Assembly (NCBI GenBank): GCA_963773765.1
Contig: CAVZCC010000008.1
Coordinates: 248,001 to 312,000, forward strand
Reading direction: 5' to 3'
Origin: CAVZCC01 sp963773765
Lineage (GTDB): Bacteria > Actinomycetota > Acidimicrobiia > Acidimicrobiales > Microtrichaceae
DNA: 64,000 nucleotides
A program made the translations under genes and the position numbers. The notes under the pieces were generated by a model. The model was given only the letters and a program-made list of their open reading frames with translations. It was not told the origin of the DNA and did not search any database. Of this stretch, positions 9,366 to 17,489 are shown piece by piece (within the stretch, counting starts at the first letter, position 1; each line of letters starts with the position of its first letter).

Positions 9366-11018
9366 TCAGGGCCGGCATGCGTCGCGGCCCTCCATGAACC
9401 CGGAACGATAGGCGTCGACCCGTTCGAAGCCGGTACCGGTCACCGAGTCCTTGCCGGGATCCGCCGTGGTGAGCAGCGCGGCGACGGCCTCATCGAGGTC
9501 CCCGGGGGACAGCACCAACTGGGCCGACTCCCGGTTCTGGGCGAACACCGACGCCGACCACACCCCCGCCAGGCAGTCGGCCCTCCTGGTCGTGGCCGAC
9601 GACTGGTCCCCGAGCTCGTCCATGCCGTCGAGGGCGGCGAGGCCGTAGCCGGAGCCCACGATGGCGCTCAGCGCGTAGTCCCCGATGGCCTTGTGCACCT
9701 TCACCACCAGGCCGTCGTCCTGGACGGCCAGCAGGTTGGAGTCCGGGCAGTAGAAGACCTCGTCGGACAACCCGACGGGCTCGTCGCAGTCCGGCCGTTC
9801 CGAGGAGGAGAAGATCTCCACCTCCGGCGGGTCGAACTGGCCGGAGCCGAACTCGGGCCAGGCCTTGGACCAGAAGTCCTCGAGGTCCGCCACGGTCAGG
9901 TCGAAGGCCTCCTGCAACGGAAGGTTCCCGCCGGAGGCGACCTCCTCCTGGGACGTGAACGGCAGGTCCACCAGCTTGGGGGTGAGGGTGTCCAACGTGT
10001 AGTCGGCGCAGGCGGCGGCTCCGCCGTCCACCCCCTCCTGGAAGGCGCGGATCCGGTCGAAGGCGGTGCCGTGCGCCGTCGGGTCGGTGGCGACGGAACC
10101 AGGGGCGTCGCGCAGCTCCAGGAAGCCCGCCATGGCCAGGTCCAGGCTCTCGCCGTCCACGCTGAACCAGCGGTCACCGTCGGAGCGGACGTCATCGACC
10201 CAGGCGCCGGCCAGGCAGTCGGCCTGCTGCTCCAGGAACACGGTGGGGCCTTCCACCCCGGCACGGACCTGGATGGCGTGGCCCCATTCGTGGGCCACGA
10301 CCAGCCCCAGGCCGAGCGACCCGTAGGTGTCCACCATGTACGGCACCAGGCCGTCGGCGTCCCACGCCACGACGTCCTCGGTCGGGCAGTAGTACGCGTT
10401 GCCGTCCACCTCCGACGCGTCGGTGGCGCAGGGCGGCGTCTGTCCGTCGTTGGCGGCGTAGAAGCCGCCGGCCACGGTGGAGTAGCGCCCGCCGAACACC
10501 TCCGGGTAGGTGCGGGCCCAGTACGCGTCCACGTCGGCGATGGCGATCTGCATGGCCCGCTGCGAGTCCGCGTCGGGGTCGCCGCCCACGATGTCCACGT
10601 CGTCGACACCGGCCGGGAGCTGGCCGGTCTCGGCCCGTGACCCGGTCGAGCCCAGGCTGGGCCCGTCCGCGGAGCCGGAACCGGAACCGGTGGACACGGA
10701 GTCGTCCCCGTCGCTGGAGCGCAGCAGTGCGAACGTGGCTCCGCCGGCGATGAGGGCCAGGACCACCACGACGGCCAGGCCGATGAGGAGCCAGCGGGCG
10801 GAGGACGGCTTGTGGGGCGGCTGGGGCGCTCCCCATCCCTGTGGGTCGCCGGCCGCGGGTGGACCGGAGGGCGGGCCGACCGGACCCGGCGGCGGTCCCC
10901 AAGCAGGGGGCGGTGCCGCTGGGGGCGGACCCCACACCGGGGGCGCCGGCGGTACCGGGGCCGGCGGCGTGTAGGGCGGGGGTGTCGGTCCCGGGGGGGA
11001 CTGGGGGCTGTCGCTCAC
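9366..11018 (-). CDS. Membrane-anchored neutral zinc metallopeptidase with a second, degenerate copy of the domain
   Basis: A 550-residue protein. Residues 1-72 are a Pro/Gly-rich cytoplasmic tail, 75-98 a transmembrane helix, followed by a Ser/Gly linker and an extracellular putative neutral zinc metallopeptidase domain (YpfJ family). The zinc motif HEWGH is at 243-247 with the downstream EQQADCLAGAW at 263-273. A second block at about 375-545 repeats the same landmarks (FYCPDSNLLAVQDDGLV for YYCPTEDVVAWDADGLV, and ADCLAGVW), but HEWGH is replaced by GSGYG at 455-459. Only the first half can be catalytic. The GTG at 11018 is chosen because it starts the Pro-rich tail; the open frame continues further upstream without family resemblance. 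Confidence 0.82.
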   Translation of the reverse strand: MSDSPQSPPGPTPPPYTPPAPVPPAPPVWGPPPAAPPPAWGPPPGPVGPPSGPPAAGDPQGWGAPQPPHKPSSARWLLIGLAVVVVLALIAGGATFALLRSSDGDDSVSTGSGSGSADGPSLGSTGSRAETGQLPAGVDDVDIVGGDPDADSQRAMQIAIADVDAYWARTYPEVFGGRYSTVAGGFYAANDGQTPPCATDASEVDGNAYYCPTEDVVAWDADGLVPYMVDTYGSLGLGLVVAHEWGHAIQVRAGVEGPTVFLEQQADCLAGAWVDDVRSDGDRWFSVDGESLDLAMAGFLELRDAPGSVATDPTAHGTAFDRIRAFQEGVDGGAAACADYTLDTLTPKLVDLPFTSQEEVASGGNLPLQEAFDLTVADLEDFWSKAWPEFGSGQFDPPEVEIFSSSERPDCDEPVGLSDEVFYCPDSNLLAVQDDGLVVKVHKAIGDYALSAIVGSGYGLAALDGMDELGDQSSATTRRADCLAGVWSASVFAQNRESAQLVLSPGDLDEAVAALLTTADPGKDSVTGTGFERVDAYRSGFMEGRDACRP

Positions 11019-11327
11019 TGCTGGCCTCACTGCTCGGACGGGGCGCGACGCACGCTGCGGGTCGCGGTGCCCACGGTACCGACGCGGTGCCGCGTTCCCG
11101 GTGCATCCGTGGCGCTCCCTGCGAGCGCGTTCAGAGGACGGGCCCGCTGCCGGGAAGCTCCACAGGTTCGCCAACGGACCGTCCGGAGCGAACGTGATCG
11201 TGTGGTCGGGGGGTGGGCTGGCCACTACGCTTCCGATGCCGCGTGAACCCGGTTCAGGTCGGGGCACCCGGATCAGTCGACTGCTCGTCCCCGGCCGGGG
11301 ACGACACGAGGAGAAGGGGGGCCTCCG
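11019..11327. promoter_or_regulatory. Divergent intergenic region between metallopeptidase and SCP2 genes
   Basis: A 309-base spacer with no convincing gene. Near its right end TACGCT (11226-11231) fits the TAnnnT -10 pattern for the SCP2 gene, with only a weak -35 at 11203-11208. GAGGAGAAGG around 11308-11317 is a strong purine-rich ribosome binding site for GTG 11328. The left part has a small hairpin near 11045-11067 (CGCGAC with GTCGCG) whose role is unknown. Confidence 0.4.
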
Positions 11328-11738
11328 GTGCCCAAGTACAAGTTCCTGAGCCAGGAGTGGATCGACGAGGCCAAGCGCCTCCGCTCCGAGATGGAGGGCG
11401 AGGCCCCCGCTCCGGCCCACGAGGTCAGGATGAACCAGATCATCACCGACGTCCCGTTCGGCGACGGCGAGATCCAGGCCCACATGGACACCTCCGACGG
11501 CGAGATGAAGATGGACCTCGGCCACATCGAGAACCCGGACCTCACCGTCACCTTGGACTACGAGACGGCCAAGGCCCTGATCGTGGACAACAACCCGCAG
11601 GCCGGCATGCAGGCCTTCATGGCCGGCAAGGTCAAGGTGCAGGGCGACATGACCAAGCTCATGGCCATGCAGCAGACCGGCGGCAACGACGAGATGGCGG
11701 CCAAGGTGGCGGCGGCCATCCAGGAGATCACCGAGTGA
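11328..11738 (+). CDS. SCP2 sterol-binding domain protein
   Basis: A 136-residue soluble protein made almost entirely of one SCP2-like lipid-carrier domain. The typical pattern is visible: IQAHMDTSDGEMKMDLGHIENPDLTVTLDYETAKALI, then the helix AFMAGKVKVQGDMTKLMAM that closes the lipid tunnel. Such proteins bind sterols, fatty acids or acyl-CoAs and are frequent in actinobacteria that degrade lipids. The GTG at 11328 follows a strong ribosome binding site. The last 11 codons (VAAAIQEITE and stop) are the first copy of a 58-base tandem repeat that continues beyond the stop codon. Confidence 0.88.
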   Translation: MPKYKFLSQEWIDEAKRLRSEMEGEAPAPAHEVRMNQIITDVPFGDGEIQAHMDTSDGEMKMDLGHIENPDLTVTLDYETAKALIVDNNPQAGMQAFMAGKVKVQGDMTKLMAMQQTGGNDEMAAKVAAAIQEITE

Positions 11739-11871
11739 CCTGATGGCCGGACCGGACAGGACCGTGGCGGCGGCCATCCAGGAGATCACCGAGTGACCTG
11801 ATGGCCGGACCGGACAGGACCGTGGCGGCGGCCATCCAGGAGATCACCGAGTGACCTGACGGCCGGACGGT
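11706..11871. repeat. Tandem repeat, 58-base unit, almost three copies
   Basis: Copies start at 11706, 11764 and 11822. The unit begins GTGGCGGCGGCCATCCAGGA, runs through the stop codon of the SCP2 gene and on to GGACCGGACAGGACC. The first two are identical. The third differs by one T-to-C change and stops after about 50 bases. Each copy could encode the SCP2 C-terminus VAAAIQEITE plus stop, but 58 is not a multiple of three and copies two and three lie outside the gene. Confidence 0.95.
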
Positions 11872-11883
11872 GGGGAACCCTCG

Positions 11884-13485
11884 TCAGCCGAGCTGTTGTT
11901 CCGGGGCGCCTTCGGGCGCCCCGGTCGCGTCCCCGTCCCTGCGCAGGCGCCGGGTGGCCCGCCGGGCCGCGTCCGCCGGGTCGCGCACGAAGGTCGCGAG
12001 CCCCATGCCGGCCAGGCTGACGGCCGCACCGACCCCGTAGGCCAGGCTGTAGGAGCGGCCGACGTTCTGGCCGGTGTCCGCCGCGACCTGGACGGCCTCC
12101 AACAGGTTCATGCCCACCGTGGTCCCCACCTGGGCCACCAACTGCTGGGTGGCCCCCGCGATGCCCAGGTCACGGTCCTCCACCGAGTTGGCCACCGAGG
12201 CCGCGATGCGGGGTTGGGCCGCGCCGATGCCGGCACCGGACAGGGTGAGGGCCAGGACGACCAGGCCGGTGGTGGGGTCCGACGAGATGAGGGCGAAGAT
12301 CCCCATGGAGACCGCCAGGGACGCGGTGCCGACCACGATGGTGGAACGGGCCGACACCCGCGTGGCCATCCAACCCGCCAGTGGGCCGGCGATGGCGAAC
12401 GTCAGCGGACGCGGCACCATGATCAGCGCGATCACGTCGGCGCTCAGTCCACGCACCTCGGCCAGGAGCTTGGGGGTGAGGATGAACCCACCCATGTAGC
12501 CGAACTGCACGAAGAAGGACACGAACACCGGGACGGCGAACGCCCGGCGCCGGAACCAGTGCAGCGGGATCAGGGGGTGCTCGACCCTGCGCTCCACCCG
12601 GACGAACCACCACAGCCCGATGGGGACCAGCGAGAACGACACCAGCACCACCGGGGAGCCCAGGCCCCAGGCCGCGGCGCGGTCGATGCCGAAGAGCAGC
12701 CCGGCCAGGCCCAGCGCCAGGACCGCCTGGCCCTTGATGTCGAAGTGCACGTTCCGGCGGCGTTCGGTCTCGGGCAGGATCGACCAGGACACCAGCGTGG
12801 CGAACCCCAGGAGCGGGGCCTGGATGGCGAAGATGGCCCGCCAGCCGAAGGCCTCCACCAGCGGTCCACCGACCACCAGGCCGACCACGGGACCGCCGGC
12901 CACCACCAGGGACCAGAAGCCCAGTGCCTTCGAGCGCTCCTCCTTGGGGAACATGCGGTTGATCAGGGCCAGGGAGCTGGGCCCGGTGGCCGCGCCGATG
13001 GTGGCACCGAGGACCCGGAACGCGATGAGCGAGGGGCCGGACCAGGCCAGCGCCGACAGGCCGACGAACACCGTCGCCCCGGCCATGCCGATCAGGTACA
13101 CCTTGCGGTGGCCGTGCAGGTCGCCGAGCTTGCCGGCGGTGGTGCCGGTGAGGGCCACGGCGATGGTGGGCCCGGAGATGAGCCAGACCAGGCTCTCGAC
13201 CGACGCGTTCAGGTCCCGGGCGATGGTCGGCCGGCTGACGGCCAGGATGGTGATGGTGCTGGCCACCCAGAACGTGCCGAACAGCACCGTCCAGGTGACG
13301 ATCCAGGGGTAGCGGTCGCTGCCCTTGGCCCGTTGCTCCACCCGGCGCTGCAGCAGGATCCCCCAGGGGACGACCGCCTCCTCGTCCACCCCGGGGGCCT
13401 CGACCGCGACGTCGGAGATCGGGTCGTGCAGGTCGTGGGACGGGGCGCCGTCAGCGTCTTCGGAGCGGGAACGACGGCGGAACAT
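11884..13485 (-). CDS. MFS drug-efflux type transporter (DHA2, 14 transmembrane segments)
   Basis: A 533-residue proton-coupled exporter of the EmrB/QacA (DHA2) branch. After a 60-residue hydrophilic N-terminus come about 14 hydrophobic helices. Family motifs are visible: motif A KLGDLHGHRKVYLIGM in the first cytoplasmic loop, a motif-C-like LSGAGIGAAQPRIAAS, and GPVVGLVVGGPLVEAFGWRAIFAIQ in TM5-6. A charged tail rich in Arg ends the protein. It probably exports small hydrophobic compounds, but specificity cannot be read. The ATG at 13485 is upstream of all motifs. The gene converges on the SCP2 gene and is preceded by a long hairpin. Confidence 0.88.
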   Translation of the reverse strand: MFRRRSRSEDADGAPSHDLHDPISDVAVEAPGVDEEAVVPWGILLQRRVEQRAKGSDRYPWIVTWTVLFGTFWVASTITILAVSRPTIARDLNASVESLVWLISGPTIAVALTGTTAGKLGDLHGHRKVYLIGMAGATVFVGLSALAWSGPSLIAFRVLGATIGAATGPSSLALINRMFPKEERSKALGFWSLVVAGGPVVGLVVGGPLVEAFGWRAIFAIQAPLLGFATLVSWSILPETERRRNVHFDIKGQAVLALGLAGLLFGIDRAAAWGLGSPVVLVSFSLVPIGLWWFVRVERRVEHPLIPLHWFRRRAFAVPVFVSFFVQFGYMGGFILTPKLLAEVRGLSADVIALIMVPRPLTFAIAGPLAGWMATRVSARSTIVVGTASLAVSMGIFALISSDPTTGLVVLALTLSGAGIGAAQPRIAASVANSVEDRDLGIAGATQQLVAQVGTTVGMNLLEAVQVAADTGQNVGRSYSLAYGVGAAVSLAGMGLATFVRDPADAARRATRRLRRDGDATGAPEGAPEQQLG

Positions 13486-13538
13486 GACCGGTCGAGGCTA
13501 TCGCCGGTGGCCGTGACACACGGACGGGTGACGGAGAC

Positions 13539-13624
13539 CGCCGCCGATCCGGTTGGGGTGGCCGCCCATCGCGGCGGCTGGGGAACACCACGTACGGCAG
13601 ACCACCCCAACGGGTTCGGCGGCG
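13539..13624. terminator. Long inverted repeat downstream of the PASTA kinase gene
   Basis: Arms of 23 bases, 13539-13561 and 13602-13624, pair with only two mismatches (left arm contains GGTTGGGGTGG, right arm CCACCCCAAC). The 40-base loop can form an inner GCCGCC/GGCGGC stem. It lies between the kinase stop (13738) and the MFS start (13485), both on the minus strand. It is best explained as a terminator of the kinase transcript, though it is longer than usual. Confidence 0.5.
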
Positions 13625-13737
13625 CGCCGCTCAACGTAAACGCCCGGCCGCTGCATGTGGTGGACCCGCGTTCCGGAACGGGGCGCGGACGGGCCGGGCC
13701 GGTGCCCGGGAACCCCCCCGTCCGTGGGAGGGAGCGC

Positions 13738-15921
13738 CTAGGTCCGGGTGAAGATCCGCACTGCGGTGCCCCGGGGATGCAGCTCCCCCGCCGGCGGGTC
13801 GGTGGCCAGGACCACTCCGGAGGGAGACCCCTCGATGCCGGCCACGGCGAACCCGGCGGCCTCCAGCGCGGCGGCGGCCGCGGTGCCGCTCTGGCCGGCC
13901 ACGGCAGGCACGGCGATGGGAGCCGGACCCCTGGACACCACCAGCGGCACCGCGCTCCCCCGCTCCACCTCGGTCCCGGCCGCGATGCCCGCCGACAGGA
14001 CCACCCCGGCGGGTACGGCCTCGTCGTACTGCTCGGTGACCCCCGCCTCCAGCTGCACTGCGGCCAGCTTGGCCTTGGCGTCGGCCAGCGAGGCGCCGGC
14101 CAGTCCGTCGGGCACCTGCCGGGGGGCAGGGCCGCTCGAGACGACCAGGTCCAGCGTGGTTCCCTTGGGCACCTGGCCCGTCGGGTCCGGGTCCTCCTGG
14201 CCCGGCGACGGCGCGGCCGAGACCACCGAGCCCGAGGCGACCTGTTCGTCGTTGGCGGTGGTGACCGCCCCCACCGCCAGGCCCGCGGCGTCGAGCGCGG
14301 CACGGGCATCACCCTCGGCCAGTCCGGCCAACGCCGGCACCGGCACCAGGGTGGCCCCCAGCGAGACGCTGACGACCAGCGTCTCGCCCTCGGCCAGGTC
14401 GGAGCCGGCCCGCGGGTCCTGGGCCACGACCTCACCCGGCGTGGTGCCGTCCTGTCGCACGACGGTCCGGTCGTCCAGCTCCCAGCCCAGGTCGGCGGCC
14501 CGGGAACGGACATCGCCGACGTCCTGGCCGACGAACGAGGGCACCTCGTGCACCGGGACCCTGATCAGGAACCACCACCCGGCCGCGCCCCCCACCAGGA
14601 GGGCCACCGCCAGGAGGACCGCAACCACCCGGCGCCACGGCCGGCGGGCCTTGGGCTCCACGGGGGGCGGCAGCCCCGGGGACACCGGCGACGCGCCCAA
14701 CGGCTCGACCCGGCCGAAGGAGGCAGGCCGGGAGGCCGACAGGAGGTGGTGCTCCTCGGCCACCACGATGGGCGTGCGCACCAGCGGACCGGTCTGGCCC
14801 GGTGGCGTCTCGAACGGGTCCGCCGCGGCGGCCACGGACGGGTCGTCGGAGAACACCGGACGGTCGTCGCGGGCCACGGGCACGTCCCGCTCCGTCGCAC
14901 CCGTCCCGGCCCCGTCGGCAACGCCGGCACCCTCACCGCTCGGGTCCGCCGCGGGACCCGTCGCCGCGAGGGCGACCCCTGCGGCGCCGAGGGGCCGGAC
15001 GCCCATCCCCTCGACCAACCGGAGCTCCTCGGTGATCTGGGTCTCCCCCAGCGTGGCCACCAACGGCAGCGGCTCCGGGCGGGGCAGCACCTCCGCCGCG
15101 GCCATCAGCGCGATCTCCAGCTCGTCCGCGTCCGGGCGGGCCGCCGGGTCCAGCCGTCCGGCCCGCTCGAGCGGGCCGCGCAGGCCGCCCAGCTCCGGGC
15201 CCAGGACCAGGTCCGACTGCGTTCGCAGGGCCAGGGTGCCGGCGGTGGTGTCGGCCGAGAACGGCACCGACCCCGTCACGCACTCCACCAGCACCAGGGC
15301 CAGCGAGTAGACGTCGGACCGGCCGTCCAGCCGCTTGCCCAGTGCCTGTTCCGGGGACGCGTAGCGGGCGGTCCCCATGGACGAGCCGCTGGGCTCGGTC
15401 CAGGAGGCCTCGGCCAGGGCCCGGGCCAGGCCGAAGTCGGCAAGGCGGAGGCGGCCGTCGGTGTCGAACAGCAGGTTGCCGGGCTTGACGTCACGGTGGA
15501 TGAGTCCCCGCCGGTGGGCGTGCGCCAGGGCGCGGGTGGCGTCCAGGCCCACGATCAGGGTCTGCGACGGGCTGAGCGGGGTGCCGCGGTCCAGGACCTT
15601 GCGGAGGCTGCCGCCTCCCAGGTACTCCGTCACCAGGTACGGGACCAGCCCGGCGTCGGTGCGGTCCTCGCCCCAGTCGTAGACCGCCACGATGTTGGCG
15701 TGGCTCAGTGCCCCGGCCGCCCGGGCCTCGGCCCGGAACCGCCGCAGGAAGGCGTCGTCCTCCGCCAGGGCCTCGTGCAACAGCTTGACCGCAACCGGAC
15801 GACGCAGCTGGTTGTCCACCGCCAGGTACACGCGCGACGACGTCCCGATGCCGATCGGCGCGACCAGGCGGTACCGCCCGCCCAGCTCGCGACCGGTCGC
15901 TCCAGAGGACAGGTCAGACAT
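13738..15921 (-). CDS. PASTA-domain transmembrane Ser/Thr protein kinase (PknB-like)
   Basis: A membrane sensor kinase of about 727 residues that couples cell-wall or muropeptide sensing to phosphorylation, as PknB does for growth and division. The N-terminal kinase domain (about 15-280) has the Gly loop near PIGIGTSSRVY, catalytic Lys in VAVKLLHEA, HRDVKPGNLL, ADFGLA and YASPEQ. A Pro/Ala-rich juxtamembrane linker runs to about 430. One transmembrane helix (VVAVLLAVALLVGGAAGWWF) follows, then four PASTA repeats to the C-terminus, beginning VHEVPSFVGQDV. Two ATG codons (15927, 15921) are six bases apart; I use the second, which starts MSDLSSG, but either is possible. The gene is divergent from a small secreted-protein gene. 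Confidence 0.9.
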   Translation of the reverse strand: MSDLSSGATGRELGGRYRLVAPIGIGTSSRVYLAVDNQLRRPVAVKLLHEALAEDDAFLRRFRAEARAAGALSHANIVAVYDWGEDRTDAGLVPYLVTEYLGGGSLRKVLDRGTPLSPSQTLIVGLDATRALAHAHRRGLIHRDVKPGNLLFDTDGRLRLADFGLARALAEASWTEPSGSSMGTARYASPEQALGKRLDGRSDVYSLALVLVECVTGSVPFSADTTAGTLALRTQSDLVLGPELGGLRGPLERAGRLDPAARPDADELEIALMAAAEVLPRPEPLPLVATLGETQITEELRLVEGMGVRPLGAAGVALAATGPAADPSGEGAGVADGAGTGATERDVPVARDDRPVFSDDPSVAAAADPFETPPGQTGPLVRTPIVVAEEHHLLSASRPASFGRVEPLGASPVSPGLPPPVEPKARRPWRRVVAVLLAVALLVGGAAGWWFLIRVPVHEVPSFVGQDVGDVRSRAADLGWELDDRTVVRQDGTTPGEVVAQDPRAGSDLAEGETLVVSVSLGATLVPVPALAGLAEGDARAALDAAGLAVGAVTTANDEQVASGSVVSAAPSPGQEDPDPTGQVPKGTTLDLVVSSGPAPRQVPDGLAGASLADAKAKLAAVQLEAGVTEQYDEAVPAGVVLSAGIAAGTEVERGSAVPLVVSRGPAPIAVPAVAGQSGTAAAAALEAAGFAVAGIEGSPSGVVLATDPPAGELHPRGTAVRIFTRT

Positions 15922-15978
15922 CGTCACGACCCCCGATCGTACCGCCGCCTCCCGCCCCGGCCGGGGAGCGGGTAGACC

Positions 15979-16495
15979 ATGCCGAGGATGACCGATGACC
16001 TGACCCCCTCCGGGGACCCGCCCGAGCCCGGCCCGACCACGTCGGTTACGAGCGCTCCCCGTCCCCGGCGCCAGCTGCCCAACGGCGTCCGGCGACTCAT
16101 CATGGGCCTGCTGCTGGTGGGAGCGCTGGTCGGCCTGGTGCTCACGGTGCGCCTGGCCACCACCGGCAACGACTCGACGTCGGAGTCCCTGCCCGAGTCC
16201 GTCGACCGCGCTGATCCCCGCCTCCGGCAGTGAGGTCCTGCGTCAGGCCGGCGTGGGCATCGACGTGGCGGCCGGCTACGACGCCTACCTCATCATCAAC
16301 GGCACCGAGATCCGCACCGCGGAGGACGGCCTGGTGAAGGACCTGGGCACGGGGCTGATCCAGTTCGTGCCGGGCCCGGGCAAGCCGGTGGAGGCACTGG
16401 ACCCGGAGAAGAACTGCGCCCTGGCGCTCGTGTGGAAGCAGTCCGAGGGCGAGGACACCGCACAGCCCGTGTCCTGGTGCTTCACCGCGTCCTAG
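15979..16495 (+). CDS. Small membrane-anchored extracytoplasmic protein, one frameshift
   Basis: Function unknown. Residues 1-35 are a Pro/Arg-rich cytoplasmic part, 38-60 a transmembrane helix (LIMGLLLVGALVGLVLTVRL), then an extracellular domain of about 105 residues. The frame breaks near 16212. Removing one base there joins ESVDR to LIPASGSEVLRQAGVGIDVAAGYDA and on to the stop at 16493-16495. The C-terminal part contains two Cys (KNCALALVWKQ and VSWCFTAS) that could form a disulfide. The domain resembles nothing I can name. It is divergent from the PASTA kinase (57 bases apart), so it may share its regulation. Confidence 0.7.
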
Positions 16496-16571
16496 CCCCG
16501 CATCGGACCGGTTGGGGGATGTCGACGAACGGCACGTCGGGTCACCTGCCGCGTCGACACGCCGGGTGCCC

Positions 16572-16604
16572 TTGACTGTAGTTAGCTGGTCTGTTAAATA
16601 ACTA
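16572..16604 (+). promoter_or_regulatory. Promoter with overlapping ArsR-type operator
   Basis: TTGACT (16572-16577) and TAAATA (16595-16600) are separated by 17 bases, an excellent housekeeping promoter in unusually AT-rich surroundings. TAGTTA (16579-16584) and TAACTA (16599-16604) form an inverted repeat across the spacer and -10 element. A repressor bound there would block RNA polymerase. The downstream gene encodes an ArsR-family repressor, so autoregulation is the natural reading. Confidence 0.65.
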
Positions 16605-16637
16605 GCTCGTGAAGTATCCGCCGGAGGAACAGCGACG

Positions 16638-17003
16638 ATGACCGTGACGGCCCCCGACCGGTTCGACGTCGTCTTCGCAGCGTTGTCGGACCCCACCCGG
16701 CGTTCGATCGTGCGTCGGCTGGCCGACGGGGAGGCAACGGTGCTCGAGCTGGCCGAACCCTTCCCGATCAGCCTTCCGGCCATCTCCCGTCATCTGAGGG
16801 TCCTCGAGGAAGCGGGCCTGATCAGTCGCAGTCGGGACGGACAACGGCGGCCCTGTCAGCTCCGGCCCGAGCCCCTGGTCGAGATCGCGGCGTGGGCCGA
16901 GCACACCCGAGCTGCCTGGGAGCACCGACTCGACCGCCTCGACGCGCACCTCCGGCGCGCGTCGGACCAAGCCGCATCCCCACCGACCCTGGAGGAGCCA
17001 TGA
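16638..17003 (+). CDS. ArsR-family winged-helix transcriptional repressor
   Basis: A 121-residue DNA-binding protein. The winged helix covers about residues 8-90: ALSDPTRRSIVRRLADGEATVLELAEPF is followed by the recognition helix SLPAISRHLRVLEEAGLISRSRDG. There is no Cys cluster of the metal-sensing ELCVCDL type, so this is not a typical metal sensor. The protein belongs to the common subgroup encoded with an SRPBCC (AHSA1) partner. Its stop overlaps the start of that partner (ATGA at 17000-17003), so the two are translationally coupled. The palindrome in its own promoter suggests autorepression. Confidence 0.9.
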   Translation: MTVTAPDRFDVVFAALSDPTRRSIVRRLADGEATVLELAEPFPISLPAISRHLRVLEEAGLISRSRDGQRRPCQLRPEPLVEIAAWAEHTRAAWEHRLDRLDAHLRRASDQAASPPTLEEP

Positions 17004-17489
17004 CCAGCACCCCGGCCATCACCGACCCGACGGCGTGGGCGCTCGACCGTGAGGTCGTCCTCGTGCGGGTGCTCGACGCCACGCCGCGACGCGGTGTTCG
17101 CGGCCTGGACCGATGCAGCGGCCTTCTGCCAGTGGTTCGGCCCCGCTGGCTACACCTGCACCGTGCACGAGATGGACGTGCGCCCGGGGGGCCGGGCGCG
17201 CTTCGACATGACGTCCGGAGACGGCACCCTGTTCACGAACCGGTTCGACTACCTCGAGGTCGTTCCCGACGAGCGGCTGGTGATGGACCACGGCTCCGAC
17301 GTCGACGACGACCCGGCCCGCTTCCGGGTGACCCTGACCTTCGACGAACAAGCCGATGGGAAGACGGTGCTGACGCTGCGGCAGCTCCACCCGACCGTCG
17401 AGCAGCGAGCAGCGGTCATCGGATTCGGCGCGGTCGAGCTGGGTCTCCAGACGATGCAGAAGCTCGCCCGCCATCTCGGGGTCGCCTGA
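17000..17489 (+). CDS. SRPBCC (AHSA1-like) family protein, one frameshift
   Basis: A helix-grip fold protein of about 162 residues, co-transcribed with the ArsR regulator. ATG 17000 starts MTSTPAITDPTAWALDREVV. Near 17090 the frame shifts by one base (VLDATPR to DAVFAAWTDAAAF) and continues to TGA 17489. AHSA1 signatures are visible: AVFAAWTDAAAFCQWFGPAGYTC, then GGRARFDMTSGDG, DYLEVVPDERLVM, and the C-terminal helix ELGLQTMQKLARHLGVA. These proteins bind hydrophobic ligands. In ArsR-SRPBCC pairs the ligand and role are usually unknown. The GC-rich frameshift site looks like a sequencing indel. Confidence 0.82.

Noticed and set aside
11706..11871. CRISPR array
   Set aside because: Copies are directly adjacent with no spacers of independent sequence, and no cas genes are near. 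The 23-base array at 53235-53360 is rejected for the same reason.
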